This document shows, piece by piece, positions 1 through 8,268 of a DNA stretch of 64,000 nt. The notes under the pieces were generated by a model. It ran no database searches and had not been told where the DNA came from. It saw only the letters and a program-made list of their open reading frames with translations. The stretch is from positions 2,612,500 through 2,676,499 of the forward strand of contig NZ_CM001373.1 of NCBI RefSeq assembly GCF_000236165.1, given 5' to 3'. Source of the DNA: Fluoribacter dumoffii NY 23 (GTDB lineage: Bacteria; Pseudomonadota; Gammaproteobacteria; Legionellales; Legionellaceae). Made by a program: the position numbers and the translations under genes. Position 1 is the stretch's first letter; each line of letters begins with the position of its first letter.

Positions 1-494
1 AACTCTTGAAGTGTACTTAATTCTATTTTGGTGACTTTGGCAATACCCTCCAGCCACATCACCGCCAAAGCTGCATCCGGTAAAGCCAAAATGGTATCTG
101 CAGTTAAACCATAAGCGATAAAAGCGCCACCTAACGCTTTGTTACACACTAGGGATATTAAAATATTCCCTTGTTGGCGAAGACATTCCAAACACTCCAG
201 CAAATGTCCAAAATATTGTTGCATCCCCAACCATTCATCCCGCATTGTTAACTCTTGACCCGCTACATCAACTAAAAGCAAAACAGGATCAGTAGATTGG
301 CTTTCAAGAATATCTATTACATGCTGTGCCATAATCAAAGCCTGCTCTGCACCAAGAAATATTGACTCCTTAACCCCAAGAATATGAAGCCTTTGCTCCT
401 TGAGAGTCGCCTGGCCATAAATAACCGATTGATTTTCTGTTAGCTTCACTTCTTGAGAAAATATCTGTTTGAGAAGGTCCTTTATTTCTACCAT
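1..494 (-). CDS. mdcE: Malonate decarboxylase gamma subunit MdcE (partial, 3' end off the window)
   Basis: The frame opens with ATG at 494 and runs off the left edge without a stop, giving 164 codons of an expected 230-270. The translation starts MVEIKDLLKQIF and contains VLLLVDVAGQELTMRDEW, then LISLVCNKALGGAFIAYG, which fit the crotonase-fold MdcE. In the known enzyme MdcE pairs with MdcD to decarboxylate malonyl-S-ACP to acetyl-S-ACP in the cytosol. It lies 49 bp downstream of the mdcC-mdcD fusion and after mdcA on the same strand, so one operon is likely. Genes for prosthetic group synthesis and loading (mdcB, mdcG, mdcH) are not in view and would be expected beyond the left edge. Confidence 0.88.
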   Translation of the reverse strand, partial: MVEIKDLLKQIFSQEVKLTENQSVIYGQATLKEQRLHILGVKESIFLGAEQALIMAQHVIDILESQSTDPVLLLVDVAGQELTMRDEWLGMQQYFGHLLECLECLRQQGNILISLVCNKALGGAFIAYGLTADTILALPDAALAVMWLEGIAKVTKIELSTLQE

Positions 495-543
495 TTCTTA
501 TTCCTGTCATGTATTCAGCCTGAATGCCTGGCTTTGCCCTAAA

Positions 544-1728
544 TTACGATTTTATATTTTTTACCGCCTGTAAAAATGATTTTTCGTCCATATCAAAAAG
601 AGTTACAGCATAGTCAGGGGCAATATGATTAAGGTAAGCCCCCTCTTCCTGAAAACCTTTTGTCTCTTCAAACCGTTTTTTTAACAAAGCATGTTTTTGC
701 TTCATGGAGTGAAGTTCGAGAGGCACTCTCTTATCAAGAGCAGCAATTAATCGCTCGCGTATTTCTGCAACATCTGAACTGACATAACTTTGAACAACAT
801 CCTGTAAATAACGGGTTTTTCCTCCATATACACGCCAAACCAAAGCCCTATCCTTTGAATCGAATGCTTTGACTCCTGCAACAGCTTGAATTACTTCAGG
901 GCCGGATACCCCTATACGCCCTATTTCATTAATTATAAGGTAATCCAAACAAGCAGAAATAATACCCATACCCCCAAAAGCACCATTTTTGCCACAAATT
1001 ATACCTATAGTGGTGATTCCTGCTTGCCTTGCCTCAAAGACAGCGCGAATCGTTTCTGAAATGGCAATTTCTCCAGCATTTGCCTCATGTAAACGGACTC
1101 CGCCGCTGTCAATGAGGAGAATCACTGCCTTGGCTTGAGTTTTAACTGCAGCTTTGAACAAGCCGGTAAGCTTTGCTCCATGGATCTCGCCTACAGCCCC
1201 CCCCATAAAATCCTTTTGTTGGGAAGCAATGAGCACTTTGTTTTTGTGCAGCAATCCAGAACCAATGATAATGCCGTCGTCAGCTTCACCGGGCAAATTT
1301 AAGGCGGCCAAATAGGGACTATATAACTTTTCATCAGCAAGCCACTCAGTGAAGGAGTCTTTATCGAGAAGTATTTGGATTCGTTCACGTCCATCAAGCT
1401 CTGCATAATTGTTGCCCATGGAATAATGACCTTTAAATTCCTCCAAGGCTTGGGCTAAGCGTAATAAAACCACTGCCGGGGTCGCTCCATTATCATTAAG
1501 GGTAAAGTTCAAACCCACCGGTTGGTTTTGCGTCATAAAATCCCCGATCACCATTTTCCAAACCGGTTTATAATGTTCCACCGCCGTCTGGATTGTAAAA
1601 ACAGTCTCGCAACTCGCATTAGCCTCAATGATGACTTCCAAGTTACCTGAGCCAACCACCCCACATACTGTTTTTTTACCTTCAAGAGGTTTGCCAGAAA
1701 GCGAAAAACGAAATTCCATGTATTCCAT
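544..1728 (-). CDS. Fused malonate decarboxylase delta (ACP, MdcC) and beta (MdcD) subunits
   Basis: This 394-aa protein joins two subunits that are usually separate. Residues 1 to about 100 match MdcC, the small acyl-carrier subunit; VVGSGNLEV places the serine expected to carry the phosphoribosyl-dephospho-CoA group at about residue 27. From about 105 (YAELDGRERIQILLD) to the end it matches MdcD, the carboxyltransferase-fold decarboxylase subunit, with FMGGAVGEIHGAKLTGL, LLIDSGGVRLHEANAGEI and FGGMGI. It starts 9 bp after the mdcA stop, and the mdcA stop region doubles as a weak ribosome site. MEF at residue 4 is an alternative start. There is no stop or frameshift between the two parts, so the fusion looks genuine. 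Activity needs MdcE, the next gene. Confidence 0.9.
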   Translation of the reverse strand: MEYMEFRFSLSGKPLEGKKTVCGVVGSGNLEVIIEANASCETVFTIQTAVEHYKPVWKMVIGDFMTQNQPVGLNFTLNDNGATPAVVLLRLAQALEEFKGHYSMGNNYAELDGRERIQILLDKDSFTEWLADEKLYSPYLAALNLPGEADDGIIIGSGLLHKNKVLIASQQKDFMGGAVGEIHGAKLTGLFKAAVKTQAKAVILLIDSGGVRLHEANAGEIAISETIRAVFEARQAGITTIGIICGKNGAFGGMGIISACLDYLIINEIGRIGVSGPEVIQAVAGVKAFDSKDRALVWRVYGGKTRYLQDVVQSYVSSDVAEIRERLIAALDKRVPLELHSMKQKHALLKKRFEETKGFQEEGAYLNHIAPDYAVTLFDMDEKSFLQAVKNIKS

Positions 1729-1737
1729 ATTTTTGCC

Positions 1738-3381
1738 CTACCAATTTCTAAATTTTACTGGGGGTTCATATAAACCCTGTGAGCAATCAACAAGGTCCCG
1801 AATAGACTTAGCTGCCAATAAATCGCGGGTTGCGTCAGAAACTTTGATTCCCAAATCTTCAGGACGTTTTATCACTCCACGCTGACGCAACTCCTCCACT
1901 TTCATCCGATCACGGGCAATGCCTACCTCAGTATATCCTGCGATGCCGCGGATGGCTTGTTCACGTTCCTCAAGATTGCGGCACAAGAGGAGATTGGCAA
2001 TGCCTTCTTCGGTTACTATATGGCTCACATCATCCCCATAAATCATTACGGCAGGTAAGTCAGCATTCATCGATTTTTGCAAGGCCCAGGCATCCAGATG
2101 TTCTACAAATGTAGGTTGTGCCGAACTCTGGAATGTTTCTACCATTTGAATTACCAATTTTCTGCCCCGCGGCATTTTAGTTGCCAATGCCTGACTGCGC
2201 TCTTGTCCGGCTTTCAACCAGGCATAAGAAGAATGCCGTCGACCAGGAGCATCACAGCCCATATTAGGCGCACCACCAAAACCTGCAATACGCCCCGCAA
2301 CTGCTGTTGAGCTGTTTCCTTCAAGATCCATCTGCAAGGTAGCACCGATAAATGCATCACACGCATAATGTCCAGCCAACTGGCCTAACATCCGGTTGGA
2401 ACGTAATTCTCCTTCTTTGCCTGTAAAAAAAATATCAGGGCGTGCGGCTGCGTAACGATTCATTCCCACCTCGCCCCCGAAAGGATAAATTGTCTTGACA
2501 AATCCAGCCTCAATGGCAGGGATTAAGGTAGGCAATGGATTTACTATCCAATGTTGCGCTATTTTTCCCTTTAATCCCAATGATTCCCCATAGGTAGGTA
2601 AAAGCAACTCGATGGCGCAGGTATTAAATCCTACCCCATGATTTAAGATATTCACTTGATAAGGGGCATATATCCCTTTAATGACCATCATTGCCATCAA
2701 TATTTTAATTTCATCTATTTGTGCTGGATCCCGGGTAAAGAGTGGTTCAATATACGAAACTTCCGGACCTTGAACAATGACATCAACCCAATCTCCGGGA
2801 ATATCAACTCGCGGTAATTGCTCAACCACCTCATTAACCTGCACAACGACCACCCCGTTTTTGAAATTCGTAGCTTCAACAAGCGCAGGTGTTTCCTCGG
2901 TGTTTGCACCGGTAAACAGATTACCCTGCCTGTCTGCCTTGTCTGCCATCAACAAACAGACATGGGGAGTCAAATCGGCTACCAATCGCCCAAAAAGTTC
3001 ATTATAAGTATGGATATTACCAATCTGGATTTTTTTATCTGTTACCATGTGGGCAAGGCGAACGGATTGGGGGCCAGAATAAGAAAAATCAATACGGTTT
3101 GCGATACCTTTCTCAAAAATATCGAGGTGTTCCGGCAAGGCTATTGCCGATTGGATCATATGTAAATTATTTATCTCCACCGGATTTAACTGAGCCAGAG
3201 TTTTAGCCAGGAAACTGGCTTGCTTTTGATTATCCCCTTCGATACATACGCGGTCACTCGAACGGATAAGTTTAGAAAGTACGGTGACTAAATCATGCGC
3301 CTTTACAAATTTATTGTGTTGAAGATAAGGTTTTACCCCAGACAGACGTTTTATATATTCTTTTTTAATCTGATCCCACAT
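1738..3381 (-). CDS. mdcA: Malonate decarboxylase alpha subunit (acetyl-S-ACP:malonate ACP transferase)
   Basis: This 547-aa protein matches MdcA in length and sequence. MdcA swaps acetyl for malonyl on the carrier protein, the first step of malonate breakdown to acetate and CO2. Recognisable stretches are RVCIEGDNQKQASFLAK near the N-terminus, HMIQSAIALPEHLDIFEKGIANRIDFSY, and GCDAPGRRHSSYAW in the C-terminal half. I chose ATG at 3381 (MWDQIKKEY) because AGGAAG lies just upstream; a longer frame from 3414 would add 11 residues with no ribosome site. It is the first of the three mdc genes in view and probably leads the operon. No regulator gene (mdcR type) lies next to it in this window. Confidence 0.93.
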   Translation of the reverse strand: MWDQIKKEYIKRLSGVKPYLQHNKFVKAHDLVTVLSKLIRSSDRVCIEGDNQKQASFLAKTLAQLNPVEINNLHMIQSAIALPEHLDIFEKGIANRIDFSYSGPQSVRLAHMVTDKKIQIGNIHTYNELFGRLVADLTPHVCLLMADKADRQGNLFTGANTEETPALVEATNFKNGVVVVQVNEVVEQLPRVDIPGDWVDVIVQGPEVSYIEPLFTRDPAQIDEIKILMAMMVIKGIYAPYQVNILNHGVGFNTCAIELLLPTYGESLGLKGKIAQHWIVNPLPTLIPAIEAGFVKTIYPFGGEVGMNRYAAARPDIFFTGKEGELRSNRMLGQLAGHYACDAFIGATLQMDLEGNSSTAVAGRIAGFGGAPNMGCDAPGRRHSSYAWLKAGQERSQALATKMPRGRKLVIQMVETFQSSAQPTFVEHLDAWALQKSMNADLPAVMIYGDDVSHIVTEEGIANLLLCRNLEEREQAIRGIAGYTEVGIARDRMKVEELRQRGVIKRPEDLGIKVSDATRDLLAAKSIRDLVDCSQGLYEPPVKFRNW

Positions 3382-3476
3382 TATTGCTTCCTGCTTAAAT
3401 TTTTTTAATCTCATTTCTCACATTAGGAAATACCTAGTATTCTCGACTACACCCGCATCCTAACCAAAGCCCTTGA

Positions 3477-4769
3477 TTAGTGGAGCTTGAGTCGAGGCTT
3501 TACCCGCCGGCTTAATAAATTCGACAAGGTAAGTAAAAAAACTCGCCACCAGCCATATAAAGATACCTGGTGCTGTTTATGTAAAGATAAATAAAATAAA
3601 CGTGCCAATTTACCTTCTATCATAAACCTGCTGGTAATTTTACCCATTAAATTACCAATTACATGATGGCTTAATGTAACTAAAGAGCCATGATCATGAT
3701 AATGATATACAGGCAAAGGTTTTCCTTCGAAATATTTAGGCAAATTTTTATACAAAAAACTTGCTTGTTGGTGTGCCGCCTGTGCCCGCGGGGGAACGGT
3801 CTTACCAGTATTGGCCTGTGGGCAACTCGCACAATCGCCCAAAACAAAAATAGAATCATCGAGGGTCGTTTGTAAGCTTTGCTTTACTAACAGCTGATTG
3901 AGGTGATTCACCTCCAACCCATCTAGTTGACGTAAGAAATCCGGAGCTTTAATACCTGCTGTCCACACTACAAGATCCGCAGGAATAAATTCATTTGCCT
4001 GGGTATGCAACCCCTTTTCAGTCACTTCGGTAACTTGTTGATTAAGGCAAATTTTTACGCCCATACGTGTCAATTCCCCAGCCACCTTTTCTGAGAGATC
4101 CTCTGGCAGTGCGGTCAATAATCTGTTTGCCGCTTCAATCAGAGTAAAAGAAATAATATCAGGTTGAATACCTATCCCATAATTTATGATCTCGTGGATG
4201 GTGCTGTGTAATTCTGCGATTAATTCAATTCCCGTAGCCCCTCCTCCGACGACCACCAGATTAAATTGACTCTGCTGGGATTGCTGGGAAAGACGCATGC
4301 AACGGTTTAATAACTCACGATGAAAATAAATTGCCTGTTGAATATTGTCTAAAAACAAACAATGCTCGCGCACTCCAGGGACATTGAAATCGTTCGCCAC
4401 ACTGCCTACGGCAATAATGAGAATATCGTATGGGATTGCCCGTTTGGGCAGAACTTCTTCATCATGGCTGTAAAAAGGCGACAAATAGATTTCCTTTTTA
4501 CTTCGATCCAGGCCCTCGAAAGCACCTAAAACAAAATGAAAATGATGCGTCGCTGCATAGGCGAGATAATCAATTTCATTCTCATTGGTAAACAAGCTGC
4601 CTGCCGCAACTTCATGTAAAAGCGGTTTCCAGATGTGAGTAGGTGAGTAATCTACTAAAGTAATAGATGCTTTACCGGTTTTGCCAAATTTATTGGCCAG
4701 CATTGCCGCAAGCTCCATTCCTCCCGCACCGCCACCTACAATAATGATATGGGGTATTTTATTGGACAT
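3477..4769 (-). CDS. ndh: Type II NADH:quinone oxidoreductase (NDH-2)
   Basis: This 430-aa flavoprotein passes electrons from NADH to quinone at the inner membrane without pumping protons. The N-terminal FAD Rossmann motif is GGGAGGMELAAML (about residues 11-23), and the second, NAD-binding motif is VVGGGATGIELIAEL near residue 175. The FAD-contacting VLGDCASC motif follows near residue 315. The basic, hydrophobic C-terminus (YLSLHKQHQVSLYGWWRVFLLTLSNLLSRRVKPRLKLH in two halves) fits the membrane-binding tail of NDH-2. The ATG has GGAAAG about six bases upstream. It appears to be a single gene with 95 bp to mdcA. The annotation is well supported by family signatures. Confidence 0.92.
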   Translation of the reverse strand: MSNKIPHIIIVGGGAGGMELAAMLANKFGKTGKASITLVDYSPTHIWKPLLHEVAAGSLFTNENEIDYLAYAATHHFHFVLGAFEGLDRSKKEIYLSPFYSHDEEVLPKRAIPYDILIIAVGSVANDFNVPGVREHCLFLDNIQQAIYFHRELLNRCMRLSQQSQQSQFNLVVVGGGATGIELIAELHSTIHEIINYGIGIQPDIISFTLIEAANRLLTALPEDLSEKVAGELTRMGVKICLNQQVTEVTEKGLHTQANEFIPADLVVWTAGIKAPDFLRQLDGLEVNHLNQLLVKQSLQTTLDDSIFVLGDCASCPQANTGKTVPPRAQAAHQQASFLYKNLPKYFEGKPLPVYHYHDHGSLVTLSHHVIGNLMGKITSRFMIEGKLARLFYLSLHKQHQVSLYGWWRVFLLTLSNLLSRRVKPRLKLH

Positions 4770-4919
4770 GAAAACTTTCCATGGAATAAAACATTATTAT
4801 AGTAGAAATTTCCATTAATTAATCAATCCCTTATGCTTTTTTGCGTCAATTGGCTTTCGCTTAGCAAACAGTCAAACAAGTGTATAGGGTTTCATCCTTT
4901 TCCACCAGAAAATTACTCC

Positions 4920-6359
4920 TTATTCACAGTGAAACTGGCACTCCTTAAGGGGGATAATCCGGGTTTTATTAATCCATTTATGTCCCAACCAGATTATCAG
5001 AAAAAAGGGAACCCCGATGTATGAAATAAACAATCCGTACCAATCAATAGGAGTTGCCATCAAGGCATTATAATTTTGGCCGCCAATTACGACGATGCAT
5101 ACCCCAAACGCAAACATAGGTCCGAAGGGATACCCCTTGGCCAAATAAGGCAGTTTGGCCGGATCTTTTCCCTGATGCAAATAGGCTTTGCGGAAGCGGT
5201 AATGACTGATGGCTATTCCCATCCAGGCAATAAAACCGGAAAGGCTGGTGGCATTAAGTAACCAAAAATACACCCTGCCATTGCCAAAAATGGATGATAA
5301 AAAGGCAAGCATGGCAATAGAACTCGTCAAAGCTAAAGCATAAACCGGGATTCCCCGTTGATTTACTACTGAAAAAATACGAGGTACATGCCCCTGCTTG
5401 GCTAAATACCAAAGCATTCTGCTTCCCACATACATGCTTGAATTAGCAGTGGAGATAATTGCAATCAGAATCACCGCATTCATAATCATTGCGGCAGACG
5501 CTTTATTGTACTGTTGAAACACTAAAGTAAAAGGACTTGTTACCACATCCGAACCAGTCAATTGAGCCGCAGTATAGGGAATTAAAAGGCTGATAATAAA
5601 TAGGGATAAAACAAAGAAGATGAGAATTCGCCAAAATACCATTCTTATTGCCTTGGGAATTGTCTTTGCCGGATGGATACTCTCCCCTGCCGCGACTCCA
5701 ATTAATTCCGTACCTTGAAAAGAAAAACCTGCTGCGACAAATGCCCCCAGCATACCCATCCACCCGCTATGAAAGGGACCATCCCCAATACGCCAATTCT
5801 GGAAACCTCCTGCTTTATATTCCGTCAGACCGAAAACCAAAAAAAATCCGGTAAGGATAAATAAAATAACCACAAAAATTTTAATAAATGACAGCCAATA
5901 TTCGAACTCACCAAATGCTTTAGTAGAAATCGCATTAAAACCGATAATCAAAAAGAGGAAAACAGAACACCATAGCAACGAAGAGCTTCCTGGGAACCAA
6001 AAATGCATGATTAAAGCAGACGCTGAAATTTCGGAGGCTATATAAACGGCGCAGCTATACCAGTAATTCCAACCCAGCGCATATCCTAAAGAAGGATCAA
6101 AAAAACGGGCAGCATAAACGTAAAACGATCCTGTAGTAGGCATAAAGGCAGCCATCTCCCCAAGGCCTGCCATCAAAAAATAAACCATGATTCCCATGAC
6201 CAGGTAAGCCAGTAAAGTCCCCCCGGGACCAGCCACTGATAAGGCATTACCACTCGCCAGGAAAATACCGGTTCCAATAGATCCCCCTAAAGTGATCATT
6301 CCCAACACACGCGCATTGAGCTTTCGCTGAAGCGAAGGCTCTGATACCAAATCATGCAT
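4920..6359 (-). CDS. Amino acid permease, APC superfamily (AAT family)
   Basis: This 479-aa integral membrane protein has about 12 predicted hydrophobic segments. The N-terminus (RVLGMITLGGSIGTGIFLASG) carries the first-helix GSxIGTGIF substrate-binding signature, and GFSFQGTELIGVAAGES near residue 220 is the typical sixth-helix region of the AAT family (LysP, GabP, ProY and relatives). It should import an amino acid with protons; the substrate cannot be read from sequence. AAGGATG lies six bases before the ATG. It is flanked by same-strand but unrelated genes with gaps of 54 and 150 bp, so it may be transcribed alone. Confidence 0.9.
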   Translation of the reverse strand: MHDLVSEPSLQRKLNARVLGMITLGGSIGTGIFLASGNALSVAGPGGTLLAYLVMGIMVYFLMAGLGEMAAFMPTTGSFYVYAARFFDPSLGYALGWNYWYSCAVYIASEISASALIMHFWFPGSSSLLWCSVFLFLIIGFNAISTKAFGEFEYWLSFIKIFVVILFILTGFFLVFGLTEYKAGGFQNWRIGDGPFHSGWMGMLGAFVAAGFSFQGTELIGVAAGESIHPAKTIPKAIRMVFWRILIFFVLSLFIISLLIPYTAAQLTGSDVVTSPFTLVFQQYNKASAAMIMNAVILIAIISTANSSMYVGSRMLWYLAKQGHVPRIFSVVNQRGIPVYALALTSSIAMLAFLSSIFGNGRVYFWLLNATSLSGFIAWMGIAISHYRFRKAYLHQGKDPAKLPYLAKGYPFGPMFAFGVCIVVIGGQNYNALMATPIDWYGLFISYIGVPFFLIIWLGHKWINKTRIIPLKECQFHCE

Positions 6360-6413
6360 ATTTCATCCTTGAATGCGGAAAATGTTTTTCCCATGTTTTA
6401 ACTACTGTGCTTT

Positions 6414-7502
6414 CTAATCCTCATTAAGAAATTCACAGAGAAGGCGTTGAAAATGATGGGTACCTTGTTCTTTTGTCGGTGAAAATCGCCCGCTTTCATA
6501 AAAACGGGAACGGATACCTCGTTGGACCGACTCTACAACAGCCTCATCTTCGCGCTCTACTTTATCCAAATCACCCCCTGCTCCTTTTCCTAACCTGGAT
6601 TCATCAAGAACAAAAGTTAAAAATGAAACTTTAGTCAATTCAGGACCTAATGGTTTTACTACATTCACAGAGCATCCCCAGGGATAGAAATTAAGCATTG
6701 TATTTGGAAAAATCCAATAATAATAAGCAGCTACTTTTTTGCCATAATCAATTGAATCTTTGGGTAAATCAAAACTTTCTTCACCAGGGCTTGCCAATGC
6801 CAATTGTAAATTACAATAACGATAAAGCTCTGTAGTATAAGTGGTGCAGTCAATCACCTTCCTTAACGAAGGATGGACAAAGGGAATATGTAATGCTTCA
6901 AGGTAATTTTCACAATACAGTGCCCAATGAGCTTTAACCAGGTAATCCCGTGAACGGGTGCTGTCCAGCCGCATATGTTGCATTGGTAACCAGAAAAGCC
7001 GCTCTTTAATCTCAGCAAACACTTCCTTAAATGATGCTTGGGGATCTAATGAAGCAAAGAGGAAGGGATCAAGACAATCAGATGGTATTTGCGGTAAATT
7101 ATCCTTTGCCGATGGGAAATTACAGGTTCTCTCGAACTCAGGCATATGCAAAAGCTCCCCACAAAGATTAAATCTGCGTCCATGATAGGAGCATTTTATT
7201 TTTTCAGCAGTACATGGAGCTTCAATCAAAATATTGCCTCTATGGGTGCATACATTACTGAGGCAACGGAAACGATCTTGCTCGTCACGAACAAATAATA
7301 GAGGTTCATCCAGTAATCCGGGCAATAAAGTAAAAGGCACCAACTGTCCCTCCAGGCGTAGGCTTTCCATACTGCAACAAAATTGCCAGGTTCGAGCAAA
7401 TATTTTTTCTTTTGCTTGTGCAAACCATTCTGGAGAGGTATAAAAATGTGCGGGAATAGTAGAGGCTTTTGCTATATCGGGATCTACATAAAACTTATTC
7501 AT
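6414..7502 (-). CDS. Rieske [2Fe-2S] aromatic-ring-hydroxylating oxygenase, alpha subunit family
   Basis: The 362-aa protein has an N-terminal Rieske domain: Cys85-Thr-His87 (NVCTHRG) and Cys104-Ser-Tyr-His107 (CSYHGRRF) are the four [2Fe-2S] ligands. NYLEALHIPFVHPSL in the C-terminal half gives the two histidines of the mononuclear iron site in the SRPBCC-type catalytic domain. The layout resembles choline monooxygenase, GbcA and phenylpropionate dioxygenase alpha subunits. No ferredoxin or reductase gene is adjacent, so the electron donor must be elsewhere. The start at 7502 is favoured because AAGGAAG sits upstream; a longer frame to 7613 lacks such a site. The substrate is unknown. Confidence 0.88.
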   Translation of the reverse strand: MNKFYVDPDIAKASTIPAHFYTSPEWFAQAKEKIFARTWQFCCSMESLRLEGQLVPFTLLPGLLDEPLLFVRDEQDRFRCLSNVCTHRGNILIEAPCTAEKIKCSYHGRRFNLCGELLHMPEFERTCNFPSAKDNLPQIPSDCLDPFLFASLDPQASFKEVFAEIKERLFWLPMQHMRLDSTRSRDYLVKAHWALYCENYLEALHIPFVHPSLRKVIDCTTYTTELYRYCNLQLALASPGEESFDLPKDSIDYGKKVAAYYYWIFPNTMLNFYPWGCSVNVVKPLGPELTKVSFLTFVLDESRLGKGAGGDLDKVEREDEAVVESVQRGIRSRFYESGRFSPTKEQGTHHFQRLLCEFLNED

Positions 7503-7618
7503 GATCAACTTCCTTTTAAATACCCCTGCCCTGACCTTTGAAGCAGGGTAACCTGGCGATATTAAAACATCAATCCTCTTTGTTATCCATATGTATTGCA
7601 CGGCAGGGATCAATCATT

Positions 7619-7637
7619 GCTGACAAAAACTGTCAGC
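7619..7637. promoter_or_regulatory. Perfect 7-bp inverted repeat between divergent genes
   Basis: GCTGACA, a 5-base AAAAC spacer, then TGTCAGC. It lies in the 180-bp gap between the Rieske oxygenase (leftward) and the VOC gene (rightward), so it could be an operator for either or both promoters. No regulator gene is adjacent. Confidence 0.4.
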
Positions 7638-7682
7638 ACTATCTTTTAAACTAAAACTCCCTTAAATCAATAGGAGTAGATA

Positions 7683-8066
7683 ATGCAACTTGATCCCAAC
7701 TTAGTAATTTTTTATGTCGAAAACCCCTTGGTCAGCCTTTCTTTTTATGAACGTCTCCTGCAAAAAAAGCCCGTTGAATCATCCCCTACTTTTGTGATGT
7801 TTGTTTTGAAGTCAGGTATGCGTCTGGGATTATGGGCAAAGCAGGCCGTCAAACCTCAAGCGGCCTTGCTTGGAGGTGGAAATGAACTTTCTCTGCAAGT
7901 GGAAGAAGATCATTTCATCGATGAGCTTTATTCACTCTGGCAAAACCAGGGAATTCAAATGGCCCAGCCACCCGCAATGATGGATTTTGGTTATACCTTT
8001 GTGGCTCTTGATCCAGACCAACATCGTCTTCGGGTTGTCTCGTTGCACCTTGAAAAGAAAGTTTAA
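7683..8066 (+). CDS. VOC (glyoxalase/bleomycin-resistance/dioxygenase) superfamily protein
   Basis: The 127-aa protein has the paired beta-alpha-beta-beta-beta layout of the vicinal oxygen chelate fold. FYVENPLVSLSFYERLLQKKP opens the first module and MDFGYTFVALDPDQHRLRVVS closes the second. Enzymes of this fold bind a metal and include glyoxalases, dioxygenases and antibiotic-binding proteins; small single-chain members like this are often dimeric and of unknown substrate. AGGAG lies about seven bases upstream of the ATG. It is divergent from the Rieske oxygenase gene and followed by a small ORF. The fold call is good; the function is open. Confidence 0.8.
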   Translation: MQLDPNLVIFYVENPLVSLSFYERLLQKKPVESSPTFVMFVLKSGMRLGLWAKQAVKPQAALLGGGNELSLQVEEDHFIDELYSLWQNQGIQMAQPPAMMDFGYTFVALDPDQHRLRVVSLHLEKKV

Positions 8067-8113
8067 ATCTGGACAGGGTTTACTTATGAGTTAACCTATT
8101 TATTGGAGGTCAA

Positions 8114-8236
8114 ATGCATATGCTTTGGAGTTTTTTCGAGAAATTCCTGGTACTTAAGTTTGACCTCATTTTGCAAAAATTATTGTCACCCATCTTGAGT
8201 TTCATTGAAAACTCAGGTGCAATTAACTATGATTAA
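8114..8236 (+). CDS. Small 40-aa hydrophobic/amphipathic ORF
   Basis: The ORF starts with ATG at 8114, five bases after a strong GGAGG site, and ends with TAA at 8234-8236. The peptide begins MHMLWSFFEKFLVLKF and continues with Leu/Ile-rich sequence, suggesting a membrane-associated helix. It sits between the VOC gene and an effector candidate. Its stop codon lies inside an inverted repeat (8227-8249) just before the next gene's ribosome site, which would suit translational coupling or a leader-peptide role. I do not recognise a family. The good ribosome site is the main reason to list it; it may be a chance ORF. Confidence 0.4.
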   Translation: MHMLWSFFEKFLVLKFDLILQKLLSPILSFIENSGAINYD

Positions 8237-8249
8237 AAAGTTATCATAG
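8227..8249 (+). promoter_or_regulatory. Hairpin overlapping the small ORF stop, upstream of the next gene's ribosome site
   Basis: CTATGAT and ATCATAG form a perfect 7-bp stem around a 9-base loop. It ends about 20 bases before the ATG at 8269, next to the TAAGGA ribosome site. In mRNA it could limit initiation of the downstream gene, or in DNA it could be an operator. It has no T-rich tail, so a terminator is less likely. Confidence 0.35.
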
Positions 8250-8268
8250 ATTGTGTAAGGATCCTCAC

